A stretch of 32,782 nucleotides of DNA from Kocuria rosea subsp. polaris (GCF_001483755.1 NZ_LQBK01000001.1:1-32782), one strand, 5' to 3'; shown: positions 7,382-14,873, counted from the first letter of the stretch. Made by a program: numbers and translations. The notes: generated by a model from the sequence alone, not told the origin.

Positions 7382-7422
7382 TTGACGCCATTCGTGGTGT
7401 AAAGGAAACTAGACGTGTAAAG
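7382..7422 (+). promoter_or_regulatory. Promoter/operator region of second Xre module
   Basis: TTGACG (7382-7387) is followed by a direct repeat GTGTAAAG at 7397-7404 and 7415-7422, an 18-base period. AAACTA (7406-7411) lies between the copies. GTGTAAA and AAACTA also occur in the promoter of the first Xre module (1472-1481), so both modules may share an operator type. I cannot fix the -10 with confidence. Confidence 0.45.
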
Positions 7423-7451
7423 CGAGCTGTACATGCTGAGGGAGAGCCGAC

Positions 7452-7919
7452 ATGATGACCACGCAAGCGCGCACGAAGTGGGGACGAACCAAGTTCGGAA
7501 CCGGCCGCACACCGGCGATGGCCATCGCCGTTCCCGCCGGGGTGCTCCTCGCTGTGGCCGGGGGCTTGCTGTCCGTCCTGGTGGGTGTCACCGCAGCGAA
7601 CCCCGCACTGGGATTCTGGGTGTTCACCGCCTGTCTCACGATGCCGGCAGTGGCCCTGGTGTACGTCCTCGTCGTGGACCGTGACACGCTCCAGGGAGCA
7701 ACCGAACGGCCCGACGAATCCATCGAGTCAGGGTGGTACGACAAGGCGGCCTCGGGATCCTTCATGGACCTGGTCGCGGGGCTCGGCATCACGTTGATCG
7801 TCCTGACGTTCGTCCCCGGTGACGTCTCCGTCGATCTGGGCCTTGTCCTGGCGGCGGTGGTCGTGGCGTGCTTCGTCTCCTTCGGGGTCCGGTACCTGGT
7901 GCTGCGGCGGAAGGGCTGA
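7452..7919 (+). CDS. Four-helix membrane protein of second Xre module
   Basis: This 155-residue protein has a basic N-terminus, then hydrophobic segments at about 20-42 (AMAIAVPAGVLLAVAGGLLSVLVG), 50-70, 100-118 and 125-145, with a short acidic loop (ERPDESIESGWYDKAASGS) between the second and third. It ends in RRK, likely cytoplasmic. GGAGAG precedes the ATG by 5 bases; a second ATG follows directly. The regulator gene starts 2 bases after its stop, so the two are surely co-transcribed. It plays the same contextual role as the protein at 1722-2267, though I see no close sequence similarity. Function unknown. Confidence 0.75.
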   Translation: MMTTQARTKWGRTKFGTGRTPAMAIAVPAGVLLAVAGGLLSVLVGVTAANPALGFWVFTACLTMPAVALVYVLVVDRDTLQGATERPDESIESGWYDKAASGSFMDLVAGLGITLIVLTFVPGDVSVDLGLVLAAVVVACFVSFGVRYLVLRRKG

Positions 7920-7920
7920 G

Positions 7921-8121
7921 GTGCGGAACCTGGTCAACGACTCGCGTCAACGCCTGGGGTGGTCGCAACAGCGGCTCGCGGACGAGCTGGGCGTCTCGCG
8001 CCAGACCGTCATCTCCATCGAACGAGGGCGGTTCGATCCGTCGCTGCCGCTGGCCTTCCGGCTCGCGGGGGTCTTCAACAGCACCATCGAGGAACTCTTC
8101 TTCCCCGATGACCAGCCATAA
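7921..8121 (+). CDS. Compact Xre-family HTH regulator (second module)
   Basis: This 66-residue minimal Xre/Cro regulator includes RNLVNDSRQRLGWSQQRLAD, then SRQTVISIERGRFDPSLPLA for the recognition region, and FRLAGVFNSTIEELFF at the end. It aligns across its length with the regulator at 1498 (shared SRQT-I, E-G, STIEELF/TVEELF). The GTG at 7921 is 2 bases after the membrane protein's stop. Here the regulator is the second gene of the pair, the reverse of the first module. It probably represses the operon through the GTGTAAA motifs, which is an inference from the shared promoter motif. Confidence 0.85.
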   Translation: MRNLVNDSRQRLGWSQQRLADELGVSRQTVISIERGRFDPSLPLAFRLAGVFNSTIEELFFPDDQP

Positions 8122-8293
8122 CCCACACTTCTGGCACCCGAGCAACGGAGAGAATCGCCCGCTGAGGGGGTGGTGTTCGGTCGTGGCGGTGGCGGGCGGT
8201 GGCGGTGGCGGATATCCGGCCGACGGGGGATCTGCAAGCGATGGCACCGGGGAAGAATGAGGTGGCCGTGTTGCCGTTGAAAGGCTCTTGTCC

Positions 8294-8977
8294 GTGAGTT
8301 CCGTCCCTGTCCTGTCTGTGCGTGAGCTGGTGTGTGGATATGCCGGGGTGCCGGTGACCGCCGGGGTCAGCTTCGAGGTGGGGCCGGGGGAGGCGGTGGT
8401 GCTGCGCGGGGCCAACGGGGCTGGCAAGTCCACGGTGCTGCGCACGGCGGTGGGCCAGCAGGCTCCGGTGAGTGGGGAGCGGTGGCTGAAGGGCGGGCCG
8501 GTGGTGGAGAACCCGCTGGTCTACCGCCGGGCGGTGAGTTGCCTGTTCGACGAGGACGCGTTTCTGCCCGGGGTGTCGGTGGGTCATCACCTGGAACTGG
8601 TGCTGCGCGGTCACGGGGTGGCCGATGCGCCGGAGGTGGCCGCCGAGGCGGTGGCCGAGTTCGGGCTGGGCGACCGGGCGGACGCCTCGCCGTTCGCTCT
8701 GTCCTCGGGGCAACGAAGGCGGGCGCTGCTGGCCGCGGCACTGATCCGCCCGTTCGAGCTGCTGGTGCTCGATGAGCCCGAACAGCGCCTGGACACTTTG
8801 ATGCGTGCCCGTTTGGCCGATCGACTGGTCGCTGCCCGGCAGGCGGGGGCGGGGTTGTTGATCGCCACGCACGACGCGTCGCTGGCGGAGGCGGTGGGCA
8901 CCACGGTGCTGACCATCGAGCCCGACGGTGCCCTGGCACCGGTCGTGCCTGCTCCGCAACGAGAGGGCCAGTCGTGA
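8294..8977 (+). CDS. ABC transporter ATP-binding subunit
   Basis: This ATPase of 227 residues has all nucleotide-binding motifs: Walker A GANGAGKST (K45), the signature region ALSSGQRRRALL, Walker B LLVLDEP with the catalytic glutamate, and the switch histidine in IATHD. The signature reads SSGQ rather than SGGQ, a tolerated variant. GTG at 8294 is preferred over TTG at 8288 because GAAAGG lies 9 bases upstream. Its last four bases overlap the start of the large membrane protein gene (GTGA), so the two likely form one transporter or a membrane-protein complex. Direction of transport and substrate are unknown. The GTGA overlap implies translational coupling. Confidence 0.9.
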   Translation: MSSVPVLSVRELVCGYAGVPVTAGVSFEVGPGEAVVLRGANGAGKSTVLRTAVGQQAPVSGERWLKGGPVVENPLVYRRAVSCLFDEDAFLPGVSVGHHLELVLRGHGVADAPEVAAEAVAEFGLGDRADASPFALSSGQRRRALLAAALIRPFELLVLDEPEQRLDTLMRARLADRLVAARQAGAGLLIATHDASLAEAVGTTVLTIEPDGALAPVVPAPQREGQS

Positions 8978-10581
8978 CGGCCGGTGCCGGCGTGAAGCCT
9001 GCCGGGCCCGCCGAGATCGAGGTGTTCCTGCGAGCAGCCCGCGCCCGGACTCGCGGGCGGGCTCGAGGCGCGGATCGGTTCGTCGATGCGTACACCGGGC
9101 TCTTCGTCACGGTGGTGCTGGTGGCCTGGGCAGTCGCCGGGGTCCTGGGTCTCGGGGCCTCGTTGGCGGATCTGGTGGCCGCCGGTTCCCCCGGCGGGAT
9201 GCTGCACCGCCCGGCGGCCACCTGGGTGGGGGCCGGGGCGCCGGTGCTCGGAGTCGCGGTGCTGCTGGTGGTGGCCTGGGTCGGTGCCGTGGATCTGTTG
9301 CGCGGGCTGGGGCCGGTGGGGGTGTCCCCGGAGCGGGTGGTGTGGGTGTGGCCGCTGCCCGGGGCCGGGGCGCAGGAACCGCTCCGCAGTGTGCGCCGGA
9401 TGCTGTTGGTGGCGGCTGCGGCCGGGACCTTGGGCGGTGGCACCGGGCTGCTGCTGCTGGGCGGTGCCGGGCCGGCGGCCAGGTGGGGCGCGCAGTGGTG
9501 GGAGGCAATGGCGCAGCTGGTGTGCTGGGCCGGTCTGGGGGTCAGCGCGGTCGGGGTCGCTGTCGGGGCCCAGACCGCCGGCGGGGCGCGAACGCCGCCG
9601 CGTCCCCGCCCCTGGGCGGGCTGGTTCCTGGTGCTGGGGGCTGTCGTCGTGCTGGCCGGGACCCGGGACCGAACCACCGGCCGGTGGGATGTCGTGCCGC
9701 CACTGTGGGCCGTGGGGGTTGCGGGATCACTGGCGGTGGCGGCCGGGCTGTTCTGGGTCTGGGCGCTGCGGTGGGCCCGGGGTCTGGACGGGGTGCAGCT
9801 GCGGGCGGCCGGAGCGCGGACCCGGCACCTGAGCAACGCCGTGTCCCTGCTGTCGACCCACGACCTGACCGCCGCGCTGGCCCCCGCCACGGTGACCGGG
9901 GTGCGGGGACTGCCCGGAAGAACACCGGGCTGGGTGTCCGGGCCGCGCACGGTGGTGCTGTTCGCCTCGCTCACCGCCCTGCGGACCAGCCGGTGGCGGG
10001 CCGGACTGGCCGTGGACCTCGGGCTGACCGTGGTGCTGCTGGCCGCCTTCTCCCACACCGTGGTGCTCGCCGGCTGGGCCGCGCTGCTGGTGGTGGGATA
10101 CCGGGGGCTGGGCCGCGGCACGGCCTATCTGGGTGATCTGCGCGCCGGGGCCGCCGCCGAACGGAACCTGCCGATCGCCCCCACCGCAGCCGCCCTGATG
10201 CACCTGGTGGTCCCGTGCGCGCTCAACGCCGCGGTCCTGGGCGCCGTAGCCGTGCTGGCCGGGCTCGCGGCCGGCACCAGCTGGGTGGTGATGATGCTTC
10301 TCGGTGCCGTGACCGGGGCCGGAATCGGAGCGGCCGGCCTCTACCGAGCCTTGGCCCCGGAACCGGACCACACCCAGCCTCCGATCGACACCCCCTTGGG
10401 GCCGGTGCCCGTAGCCCAGCTGATCGGCTACGGCCGGGGGCTCATCCTGGTGCCCGCCCTGCTCGCGGTACCCGCCGCCGCCCTGCTTCATCCGGCCGCC
10501 TGGCCGGTGGCCCTGGCGGCAGCCCTCGCTGTGACGGCCACCGCCGTGGCCCTGGCGATCAGCACCGACCGGAAACACTGA
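8974..10581 (+). CDS. Large membrane partner of ABC ATPase (DUF6297-like)
   Basis: This 535-residue protein has about twelve hydrophobic segments, starting after a basic N-terminus (RARTRGRARGADRF). It is unusually rich in Ala, Gly, Leu and Val. It overlaps the ATPase gene by 4 bases and is preceded by GAGAGGG, so it is the obvious permease-like partner. Large unclassified membrane proteins next to a lone ATPase are common in actinobacteria; the layout brings DUF6297 to mind, but I could not check this. The role could be export or membrane remodelling. The gene ends about 100 bases before a convergent gene. Confidence 0.75.
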   Translation: MTAGAGVKPAGPAEIEVFLRAARARTRGRARGADRFVDAYTGLFVTVVLVAWAVAGVLGLGASLADLVAAGSPGGMLHRPAATWVGAGAPVLGVAVLLVVAWVGAVDLLRGLGPVGVSPERVVWVWPLPGAGAQEPLRSVRRMLLVAAAAGTLGGGTGLLLLGGAGPAARWGAQWWEAMAQLVCWAGLGVSAVGVAVGAQTAGGARTPPRPRPWAGWFLVLGAVVVLAGTRDRTTGRWDVVPPLWAVGVAGSLAVAAGLFWVWALRWARGLDGVQLRAAGARTRHLSNAVSLLSTHDLTAALAPATVTGVRGLPGRTPGWVSGPRTVVLFASLTALRTSRWRAGLAVDLGLTVVLLAAFSHTVVLAGWAALLVVGYRGLGRGTAYLGDLRAGAAAERNLPIAPTAAALMHLVVPCALNAAVLGAVAVLAGLAAGTSWVVMMLLGAVTGAGIGAAGLYRALAPEPDHTQPPIDTPLGPVPVAQLIGYGRGLILVPALLAVPAAALLHPAAWPVALAAALAVTATAVALAISTDRKH

Positions 10582-10626
10582 GCCCCGGAGCGGGCACCTG
10601 AGGGCCACGGTCGAACCCGACCACGC

Positions 10627-10643
10627 CCACGGTGCTCCCGTGG
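10627..10643. terminator. Short hairpin between convergent genes
   Basis: CCACGG (10627-10632) pairs with CCGTGG (10638-10643) across a 5-base loop, in the gap between the convergent genes ending at 10581 and 10679. There is no U-run on either side, so this is a weak candidate bidirectional terminator. Confidence 0.3.
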
Positions 10644-10678
10644 TGCATTAGGGGTTGGTGTTCGGGCGGCGTCCGAGG

Positions 10679-11728
10679 CTATGACGTTACTGGGGGGCGG
10701 TTGATCGCATCGCCGTCCCAGGTGAGGTCGGCGTCGGTGCGCAGGGGCAGCACCTCCAGACCTGGGGTTCGCACGAGCTCGCGCACCAGTGCTGTGGTGC
10801 CGGCTACGAGGGTGGAGTCGAAGTCGATCTCGGTGGCCAGCACCCAGGCGTGGTCGTCCGGCCACAGGATGCTGGGGGAGTGCGCCCACACGGGCTCATC
10901 GACCCAGGGCGCATGGGCCGGCCACGTGGGGTCGGCGAAGTCGTGGGCCCCGGCCTCGAACAGGACGTAGTGCCGCCCGGTGTCCCCGTGCAGCCCGAAC
11001 TGCGGCCCGGTGGCGATTTCCGGTGTGAACACTCCGGTGCCGGGTGCGGGGTCGTGGTGGGCACCCCGTGGGCGAGCCGTCAGCGCGGTCTGGGCCCCGG
11101 TGAGCCCCTGCCGCAGGGCCGCGGCCAGCCGTTGGCGCAGCGACCGTGCGGTGACGGTCCCCGTGTCCTCGTCGATGTCTGCGGCTGGCCACTCGTCGCT
11201 GGGCACGAGCACGAGACGGGCGGCTCCGGCCGAACTCATCAGTCCGCCCCAGCCTTCCCAGATCGCGGCGATCCCAGCGTCCGGGGTGCTGGTGTGGCGG
11301 GCCAGCACCGCTGCGGCCGCCGCCAGCGAGGCGGTGTCGAGGCGGCCCTCGGTCGTGTCGCCGTAGCGCCAGCCGTCGGCGGCGATGACGCCGTCGACCT
11401 GGCCGTAGTCGGCCCGGACGAGGCGTGCGTATTGGGCCTGGGCGTGCATGGTCGTGCCGAAGGATGCCGCGGCCTGGGCCCAGGTGGCCCGCTGGGTCTC
11501 GAGTGCGGCCTCGATGTCACGGACGCCGGCGAAGTAGGTGGCCTCATCGAGGCCCTGCCAGGTCCTTGTCGCCCGTGGCCGGTCGCGCTCGACCGGGTGG
11601 AACAGGCGCGCGTAGGCCTGGAAGCCTCGCGGTACCACCGATAGGACGCTGGCCTGCGGCTCGGCTTCCATCGGGCGCAGCCACTCACCGCGCTGGAGGT
11701 CGGGCACCCACTTGAACTTCTCCGACAT
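10679..11728 (-). CDS. Conserved-looking hypothetical protein, about 349 residues
   Basis: This 349-residue protein appears soluble, with no signal peptide or membrane span. Its N-terminal part (KFKWVPDLQRGEWLRPME, then SVVPRGFQAYARLFHPVERD) and C-terminal part (YVLFEAGAHDF, SILWPDDHAWVLATEIDFDSTLV) have the evenly mixed composition of a true globular protein. Codon use matches neighbouring genes. I do not recognise the fold or function. Two ATGs compete: 11737 and 11728. I chose 11728 (MSEKFKW); both have weak purine-rich sequences upstream. It is convergent with the ABC system and divergent from the small membrane protein gene at 11900. Confidence 0.7.
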   Translation of the reverse strand: MSEKFKWVPDLQRGEWLRPMEAEPQASVLSVVPRGFQAYARLFHPVERDRPRATRTWQGLDEATYFAGVRDIEAALETQRATWAQAAASFGTTMHAQAQYARLVRADYGQVDGVIAADGWRYGDTTEGRLDTASLAAAAAVLARHTSTPDAGIAAIWEGWGGLMSSAGAARLVLVPSDEWPAADIDEDTGTVTARSLRQRLAAALRQGLTGAQTALTARPRGAHHDPAPGTGVFTPEIATGPQFGLHGDTGRHYVLFEAGAHDFADPTWPAHAPWVDEPVWAHSPSILWPDDHAWVLATEIDFDSTLVAGTTALVRELVRTPGLEVLPLRTDADLTWDGDAINRPPVTS

Positions 11729-11825
11729 GACCCTCATTCTCCGCCTGGTGCCCGGCTCTCTGTCTCGGCGCCCCGGGAGGCCCGCGATCCCGGGGTGTCA
11801 CGTAGGGGTTCCTCTCGTGAAGCAT

Positions 11826-11845
11826 CTGCCCGCTGAATCGGGCAG
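11826..11845. repeat. Perfect 7-bp inverted repeat between divergent genes
   Basis: CTGCCCG (11826-11832) and CGGGCAG (11839-11845) flank a 6-base loop. The repeat sits about 25 bases upstream of a TAGGCT -10 candidate (11869-11874) for the small gene at 11900, so it overlaps where a -35 would be. It could be an operator or a hairpin. Confidence 0.35.
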
Positions 11846-11899
11846 GAAGCCGTGCCGGAGGCCGATGCTAGGCTTCACGGACTCAACGGAAGTGATGTC

Positions 11900-12085
11900 A
11901 TGCACACCAAAGTCCGAGTCGCTGCGATCGTCGTTCTCCTCCTCACGCTGGGCCTGTTCGCCGTCACCGAATGGTTGCCCGCCCTGCTCTTTCTGCCTGC
12001 GGCAGCAGGTGTGCTGCTGGTGAACGAGTCCGGGATGCTCACCCCCGGACGACCCCGCAGCAACAGGGACCGCCCACGCCCCTGA
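11900..12085 (+). CDS. 61-residue membrane protein
   Basis: The product starts MHTKVRVAAIVVLLLTLGLF and has two hydrophobic stretches separated by a short TEWLP turn, then a Pro/Arg-rich tail (GRPRSNRDRPRP). A TAGGCT -10 candidate at 11869-11874 and GGAAG at 11888-11892, 7 bases before the ATG, support expression from this start. The frame is open further upstream (to 11852), but that part lacks a ribosome binding site and would precede the predicted transcript start. No family is recognised. The following 277 bases (12086-12362) hold no gene that I can support. Confidence 0.6.
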   Translation: MHTKVRVAAIVVLLLTLGLFAVTEWLPALLFLPAAAGVLLVNESGMLTPGRPRSNRDRPRP

Positions 12086-12362
12086 CCGATACCGGCTCGG
12101 GGCGCAGCATTACCGCGCTGATGAGGTTTCTCCGCGGGCTCCGTTGGAGGGATGGCGAGACTCCGGGGTCTACTTCCTGCCCTTCTCCCGCCCTCTCAGA
12201 CGAGACCCGTGAGTGCTCCTTACCGACAGGTCGGCCATCCCGTGGGGCGACCCTATCTGAGGCCTCCGTGGGCGCGGAAGCAGATCACTTGAAGGCCATG
12301 GCGGTCTTACCCGGAGTTGAATCTTTGACCCACGGTGCTGCGGTTGGGGCTCTCCGGTGCGC

Positions 12363-12803
12363 TCAGTTCTGCGCGGTGGCCAGGAACAGCTGGAGCTCGG
12401 CCTCGGTGGCGAGATGCAGGCGCTCGAGCAGATGGTCTATCTCGATCTGGAGGTCGTCCGTGCCGACCGTGGCGCCTCCGCCGGTGCCGGGCTGCCATCG
12501 GGCGCCCGGGCGCTGGGCGACCAGGGCGTTGCCCATGAAGACGGTGGCCGCGGCCGCCAGGGCCGTGTCGTGCTGCACCTGTTGGAAGTGGGCGCGCAAG
12601 AAGGACACCAGGGCCGGGAGGTCACCGGCCAGGTGCTGCGGCTGCACCTGGTGGGTGGAACAGTAGATGAGGAACGCGGCGTAGCCGCTCACGTGTCGGA
12701 CGGTGGGTGCGTCCTCGACAGGGCGGTACCGGCTGGTGCGGTACGCCAAGGGCGCCGGCGGGTGCTGAGTCGGACCGGCGAAAATGTCCTCTGCAGGCTT
12801 CAT
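12363..12803 (-). CDS. Hypothetical protein, about 146 residues
   Basis: This soluble, mostly helical protein is of unknown function. The core contains GYAAFLIYCSTHQVQPQHLAG, AATVFMGNALVAQRPGARW and a C-terminal helix pair (IEIDHLLERLHLATEAELQL). The MGN-LV-PGARW block gives the impression of a conserved motif in a small helical family, but I cannot name it. On the minus strand TACGCT (complement of 12812-12817) lies 8 bases before the ATG at 12803 and no Shine-Dalgarno is visible, so leaderless translation is likely. That is why the ATG is chosen over the GTG at 12809. Confidence 0.6.
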   Translation of the reverse strand: MKPAEDIFAGPTQHPPAPLAYRTSRYRPVEDAPTVRHVSGYAAFLIYCSTHQVQPQHLAGDLPALVSFLRAHFQQVQHDTALAAAATVFMGNALVAQRPGARWQPGTGGGATVGTDDLQIEIDHLLERLHLATEAELQLFLATAQN

Positions 12804-12853
12804 GGACACCGAGCGTAGCCCCGCCCTGAGGCAGTGACCCTACGACCTCAGGA

Positions 12854-12875
12854 GGCACCACCCGGGGGTGGTGCC
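12854..12875 (-). terminator. Strong hairpin downstream of small membrane protein gene
   Basis: GGCACCACC (12854-12862) pairs perfectly with GGTGGTGCC (12867-12875) across a 4-base loop. It lies 12 bases after the stop of the gene 12887-13159 and could end that transcript. No U-run follows on the minus strand, so termination strength is uncertain. Confidence 0.5.
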
Positions 12876-12886
12876 GGAACTCGTCG

Positions 12887-13159
12887 TCACCGCTCAGTCC
12901 TGATCAGATGTGTCAGATCAAACCGGTGGTCGAGCATCCGTAGGGCGATGCCGACAGCGATCAAGGCGGTACCCAAAGGTGCCAGGCAGACACCGACCAG
13001 CCTGCTGACGAAGTCGATGATCACCCCCGCGATGACGGTCTGCGGTGGAAGGGCTTCGTAGAGAAGCCCCACCAGCTGTGCGGCCATCATGCTGAACAGG
13101 ATCCCGGCCAGACAGGTGACGGCACCGTAGGCGATCAGGCGGTTGGCGACGGTGGCCAT
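12887..13159 (-). CDS. 90-residue two-helix membrane protein
   Basis: The product begins MATVANRLIAYGAVTCLAGI and has two clear hydrophobic segments, about residues 8-30 and 52-72, joined by a short loop (YEALPPQTV). It ends in a polar tail (DHRFDLTHLIRTER). GAGG lies about 8 bases before the ATG. Third codon positions are mostly G or C. No family is recognised. It is followed by a strong hairpin and preceded by the lipoprotein gene 13242-13694 on the same strand, 82 bases away, so the two may share a transcript. Confidence 0.65.
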   Translation of the reverse strand: MATVANRLIAYGAVTCLAGILFSMMAAQLVGLLYEALPPQTVIAGVIIDFVSRLVGVCLAPLGTALIAVGIALRMLDHRFDLTHLIRTER

Positions 13160-13241
13160 CGGGGATACCTCGATCCGTTCGTGGTCTGGGTCGGTGTCTG
13201 TGCTCGAGCTGTACGGCGAGGGCGGGTGGCGGAGGTGGGTC

Positions 13242-13694
13242 TTATTGCTCCACCGTGTACCGGGCGCCCAGGGCGTCGGCGAGCTGTTCCATGTCGATCC
13301 TGCGCTCGGGGACCGCCCCGACCATCACTTCGGCGCCGTCGACGACGAACCAGTTGCGGCCCTCCACGAAGTACACCGAACCAGCCGCTCCGGCGGTGTC
13401 AGCGAGCAGTTCGTAGACCTCCTCGCGGGCTTCCTCGTTATCGAACCAGAGCACTTCGACGGTGCTGGTGCACATCACCGATTCGCCGGTGTCCTTGCCG
13501 GAGCCGGGGAACTTCACGGCCGGTTCCGGTGCGTCCGCCGAGCAGTCCACGATCTCGTCGACGGCTTGGTAGGTGGCCTCCAGGGAGTCGAAGGCCGGCA
13601 GATCGCCGGTACCGTCACCGCAGCCGGCCACGGCCCCGGCCAGTCCGAGGGCTCCCATCAGGGACCTGCAGCTTCTCGTGCGGTGGTTCATCAT
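13242..13694 (-). CDS. Secreted lipoprotein, likely paralogue of 648-1064 product
   Basis: This 150-residue precursor has a basic N-terminus, a hydrophobic core (LMGALGLAGAVAGC) and the lipid cysteine at residue 25. The mature part has two cysteines in positions like those of the lipoprotein at 648-1064. It then has an acidic helix (NEEAREEVYELLAD), an EGRNWFVV strand and a closing helix (MEQLADALGA). This order matches the other lipoprotein's STEEDLQEFLEL, GPNWMI and LQDELGG. A shared ancestry is inferred. The frame extends upstream to 13976, but only the ATG at 13694 gives a signal peptide at the N-terminus. Function unknown. Confidence 0.75.
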   Translation of the reverse strand: MMNHRTRSCRSLMGALGLAGAVAGCGDGTGDLPAFDSLEATYQAVDEIVDCSADAPEPAVKFPGSGKDTGESVMCTSTVEVLWFDNEEAREEVYELLADTAGAAGSVYFVEGRNWFVVDGAEVMVGAVPERRIDMEQLADALGARYTVEQ

Positions 13695-13944
13695 CGACGC
13701 CCATCCCGTTCGCTTTCGCCACACCGTAGCCGATCGGGGGCACGACGTCCCGGACTCAGTACCGGGTCGTCGGAGTTGCTGCGCAGGGGGGCGTCGACCC
13801 CTTCCGCGGTCAGCCTGCGCGTGCATGCTTGGGCTCCGGTGGACCGGTCGGGGCCGTGTCGATGCTCCGTGCCGCCAGGGCCCTCGGCACCTACAGTGGA
13901 AGGGACCGTAGCCTTCGGGTCCCCGATCGAGAGCGAGGATCGTC

Positions 13945-14355
13945 ATGCGCCGGTCACTGGTGACCATGCTCCTCACGACCTCCGTGCTGAGCCTCGCCGG
14001 GTGCGCCGATGCCGAGCCCGGCGTCTACGACGGTGAGCAGAGCGAGGCCGACCTGCTGCCGGCCCAGGTGCCCGCCGGGCAGTACGACTTCGACCCGGAC
14101 AGCTCCCGGTTGCTGGCCACCCACGACGGGTACCAGTTCTTCGCCGTGTCCTCCCCGAGCCAGGGCGACTGCCTACTCAGCTTCAACCCCAACGCCCCGG
14201 ACTCCTGGGTCGCCGGGTGCGGCTCCGGTGGCCGGGTGGCCACCAGCGGCCTGATCGGCATCCAGGCCGACTACGACCCCAACGGGCTGCCCGAGGAGGA
14301 CGCACCGCAGGGATGGACCCGGCTCACCCCGCAGCTGCAGGTCTCCGAGGGCTAA
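13945..14355 (+). CDS. Secreted lipoprotein
   Basis: This 136-residue precursor has signal peptide RRSLVTMLLTTSVLSLAGC with the lipid cysteine at residue 20. The mature domain is acidic, with two further cysteines (GDCLLSF and VAGCGSG) that may form a disulfide, and beta-like segments (DGYQFFAVSS, ATSGLIGIQADYD). GAGGA lies about 6 bases before the ATG, and TACAGT (13892-13897) is a possible -10. It is divergent from the other lipoprotein gene 250 bases away and is followed closely by two small membrane genes, suggesting one transcript to 14753. Function unknown. Confidence 0.8.
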   Translation: MRRSLVTMLLTTSVLSLAGCADAEPGVYDGEQSEADLLPAQVPAGQYDFDPDSSRLLATHDGYQFFAVSSPSQGDCLLSFNPNAPDSWVAGCGSGGRVATSGLIGIQADYDPNGLPEEDAPQGWTRLTPQLQVSEG

Positions 14356-14358
14356 TCG

Positions 14359-14478
14359 GTGCACACCAAACCTGCCGACTCCGACGAAATCATCACCCAC
14401 CCCGGCAGCGCGCTGATCGGCATCATCTTCGGTGTCCTCGCAGGCCCGGCCCGAAGACACGGAAGGATCCTGAGATGA
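14359..14478 (+). CDS. 39-residue peptide coupled to PLDc_N-like gene
   Basis: GTG at 14359 starts 3 bases after the lipoprotein stop, with GAGGG 7 bases upstream. The peptide begins HTKPADSDEIITHPGSALIG after the initiator and has one short hydrophobic segment (ALIGIIFGVLAGP) followed by a basic tail (ARRHGRILR). Its stop overlaps the next ATG in the ATGA arrangement, which strongly suggests that the ribosome passes from one to the next. It could be a real single-span micropeptide or a coupling leader. No family recognised. Confidence 0.5.
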   Translation: MHTKPADSDEIITHPGSALIGIIFGVLAGPARRHGRILR

Positions 14479-14753
14479 CCGTAAGGTTCCCAATGACCGC
14501 CAGCCTGAGCGGGGCGGGCACGAACCCTCTGATCCCCACCAGCTGGGAAGTCCTCGCGCTGCTGGCCGGCGCAGCGGTGATCGTGCTGTTCGTCGTCGCG
14601 CTGCTCTCCTTGTCCCGCGATGAGCACTACACCGGGACCCAGCGCCTGCTGTGGCTGCTCGTGCTACTGGCCGCCCCGGTGCTGGGCCCGATTCTGTGGC
14701 TGACCCTCGGTCGGCGCCACGCGCTCGAGGCCGGCAACGGCCCTGTCCGATAA
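14475..14753 (+). CDS. PLDc_N-domain small membrane protein
   Basis: This 92-residue protein has two membrane spans (about 28-50 and 61-83). The second, LLWLLVLLAAPVLGPILWL, followed by TLGRR, is the hallmark of the PLDc_N (phospholipase D nuclease N-terminal) domain. This domain is a membrane anchor found alone in many actinobacteria and in front of cardiolipin synthases. There is no catalytic HKD motif, so it is not itself a phospholipase. The ATG at 14475 overlaps the preceding peptide's stop. The same frame is open back to 14217, but that part is antisense-free shadow of the lipoprotein gene and not coding. Confidence 0.75.
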   Translation: MTVRFPMTASLSGAGTNPLIPTSWEVLALLAGAAVIVLFVVALLSLSRDEHYTGTQRLLWLLVLLAAPVLGPILWLTLGRRHALEAGNGPVR

Positions 14754-14787
14754 AGGGCATAAGAGGTCCAATCCGCGGAGACCAGAA

Positions 14788-14816
14788 AGGGCGGAACGGC
14801 TGGAACCATCCCGCCT
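14788..14816 (+). terminator. Candidate terminator after PLDc_N gene
   Basis: AGGGCGG (14788-14794) pairs with CCCGCCT (14810-14816) over 7 bases with a 15-base loop, followed by a pyrimidine-rich tract containing CTTTCCC. It lies 35 bases after the PLDc_N stop. The long loop and imperfect U-run make it a moderate candidate. Confidence 0.4.
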
Positions 14817-14846
14817 CCGTCTTTCCCTCGCCCGTCCAAGGCCGGC

Positions 14847-14873
14847 GCTTTACATATGGCGAGGCTACCGGCC
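14847..14873. repeat. 27-bp intergenic motif, copy 1
   Basis: The segment starts GCTTTACATATGGC and ends CCGGCC. It matches 23 of 27 bases of a segment at 28428-28454, in the same orientation. Both copies are intergenic. No other copy was found by eye. The function is unknown; possible readings are a protein-binding site, an integration-site remnant or an end of a decayed mobile element. Confidence 0.45.

Noticed and set aside
7382-7411. Exact -10 for the second Xre module
   Set aside because: With an 18-base spacer the hexamer would be AAACTA, a poor -10; other choices give bad spacing, so no exact promoter was assigned.
8367-10121. 584-codon minus-strand frame opposite the ABC genes
   Set aside because: Pro/Ala/Thr/Arg-rich translation without domains, opposite two genes with clear ABC motifs and a coupled start.
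10612-10630. Possible tRNA T-loop-like sequence
   Set aside because: TCGAACCC resembles part of a T-arm, but no acceptor stem, D-arm or anticodon arm can be built around it.
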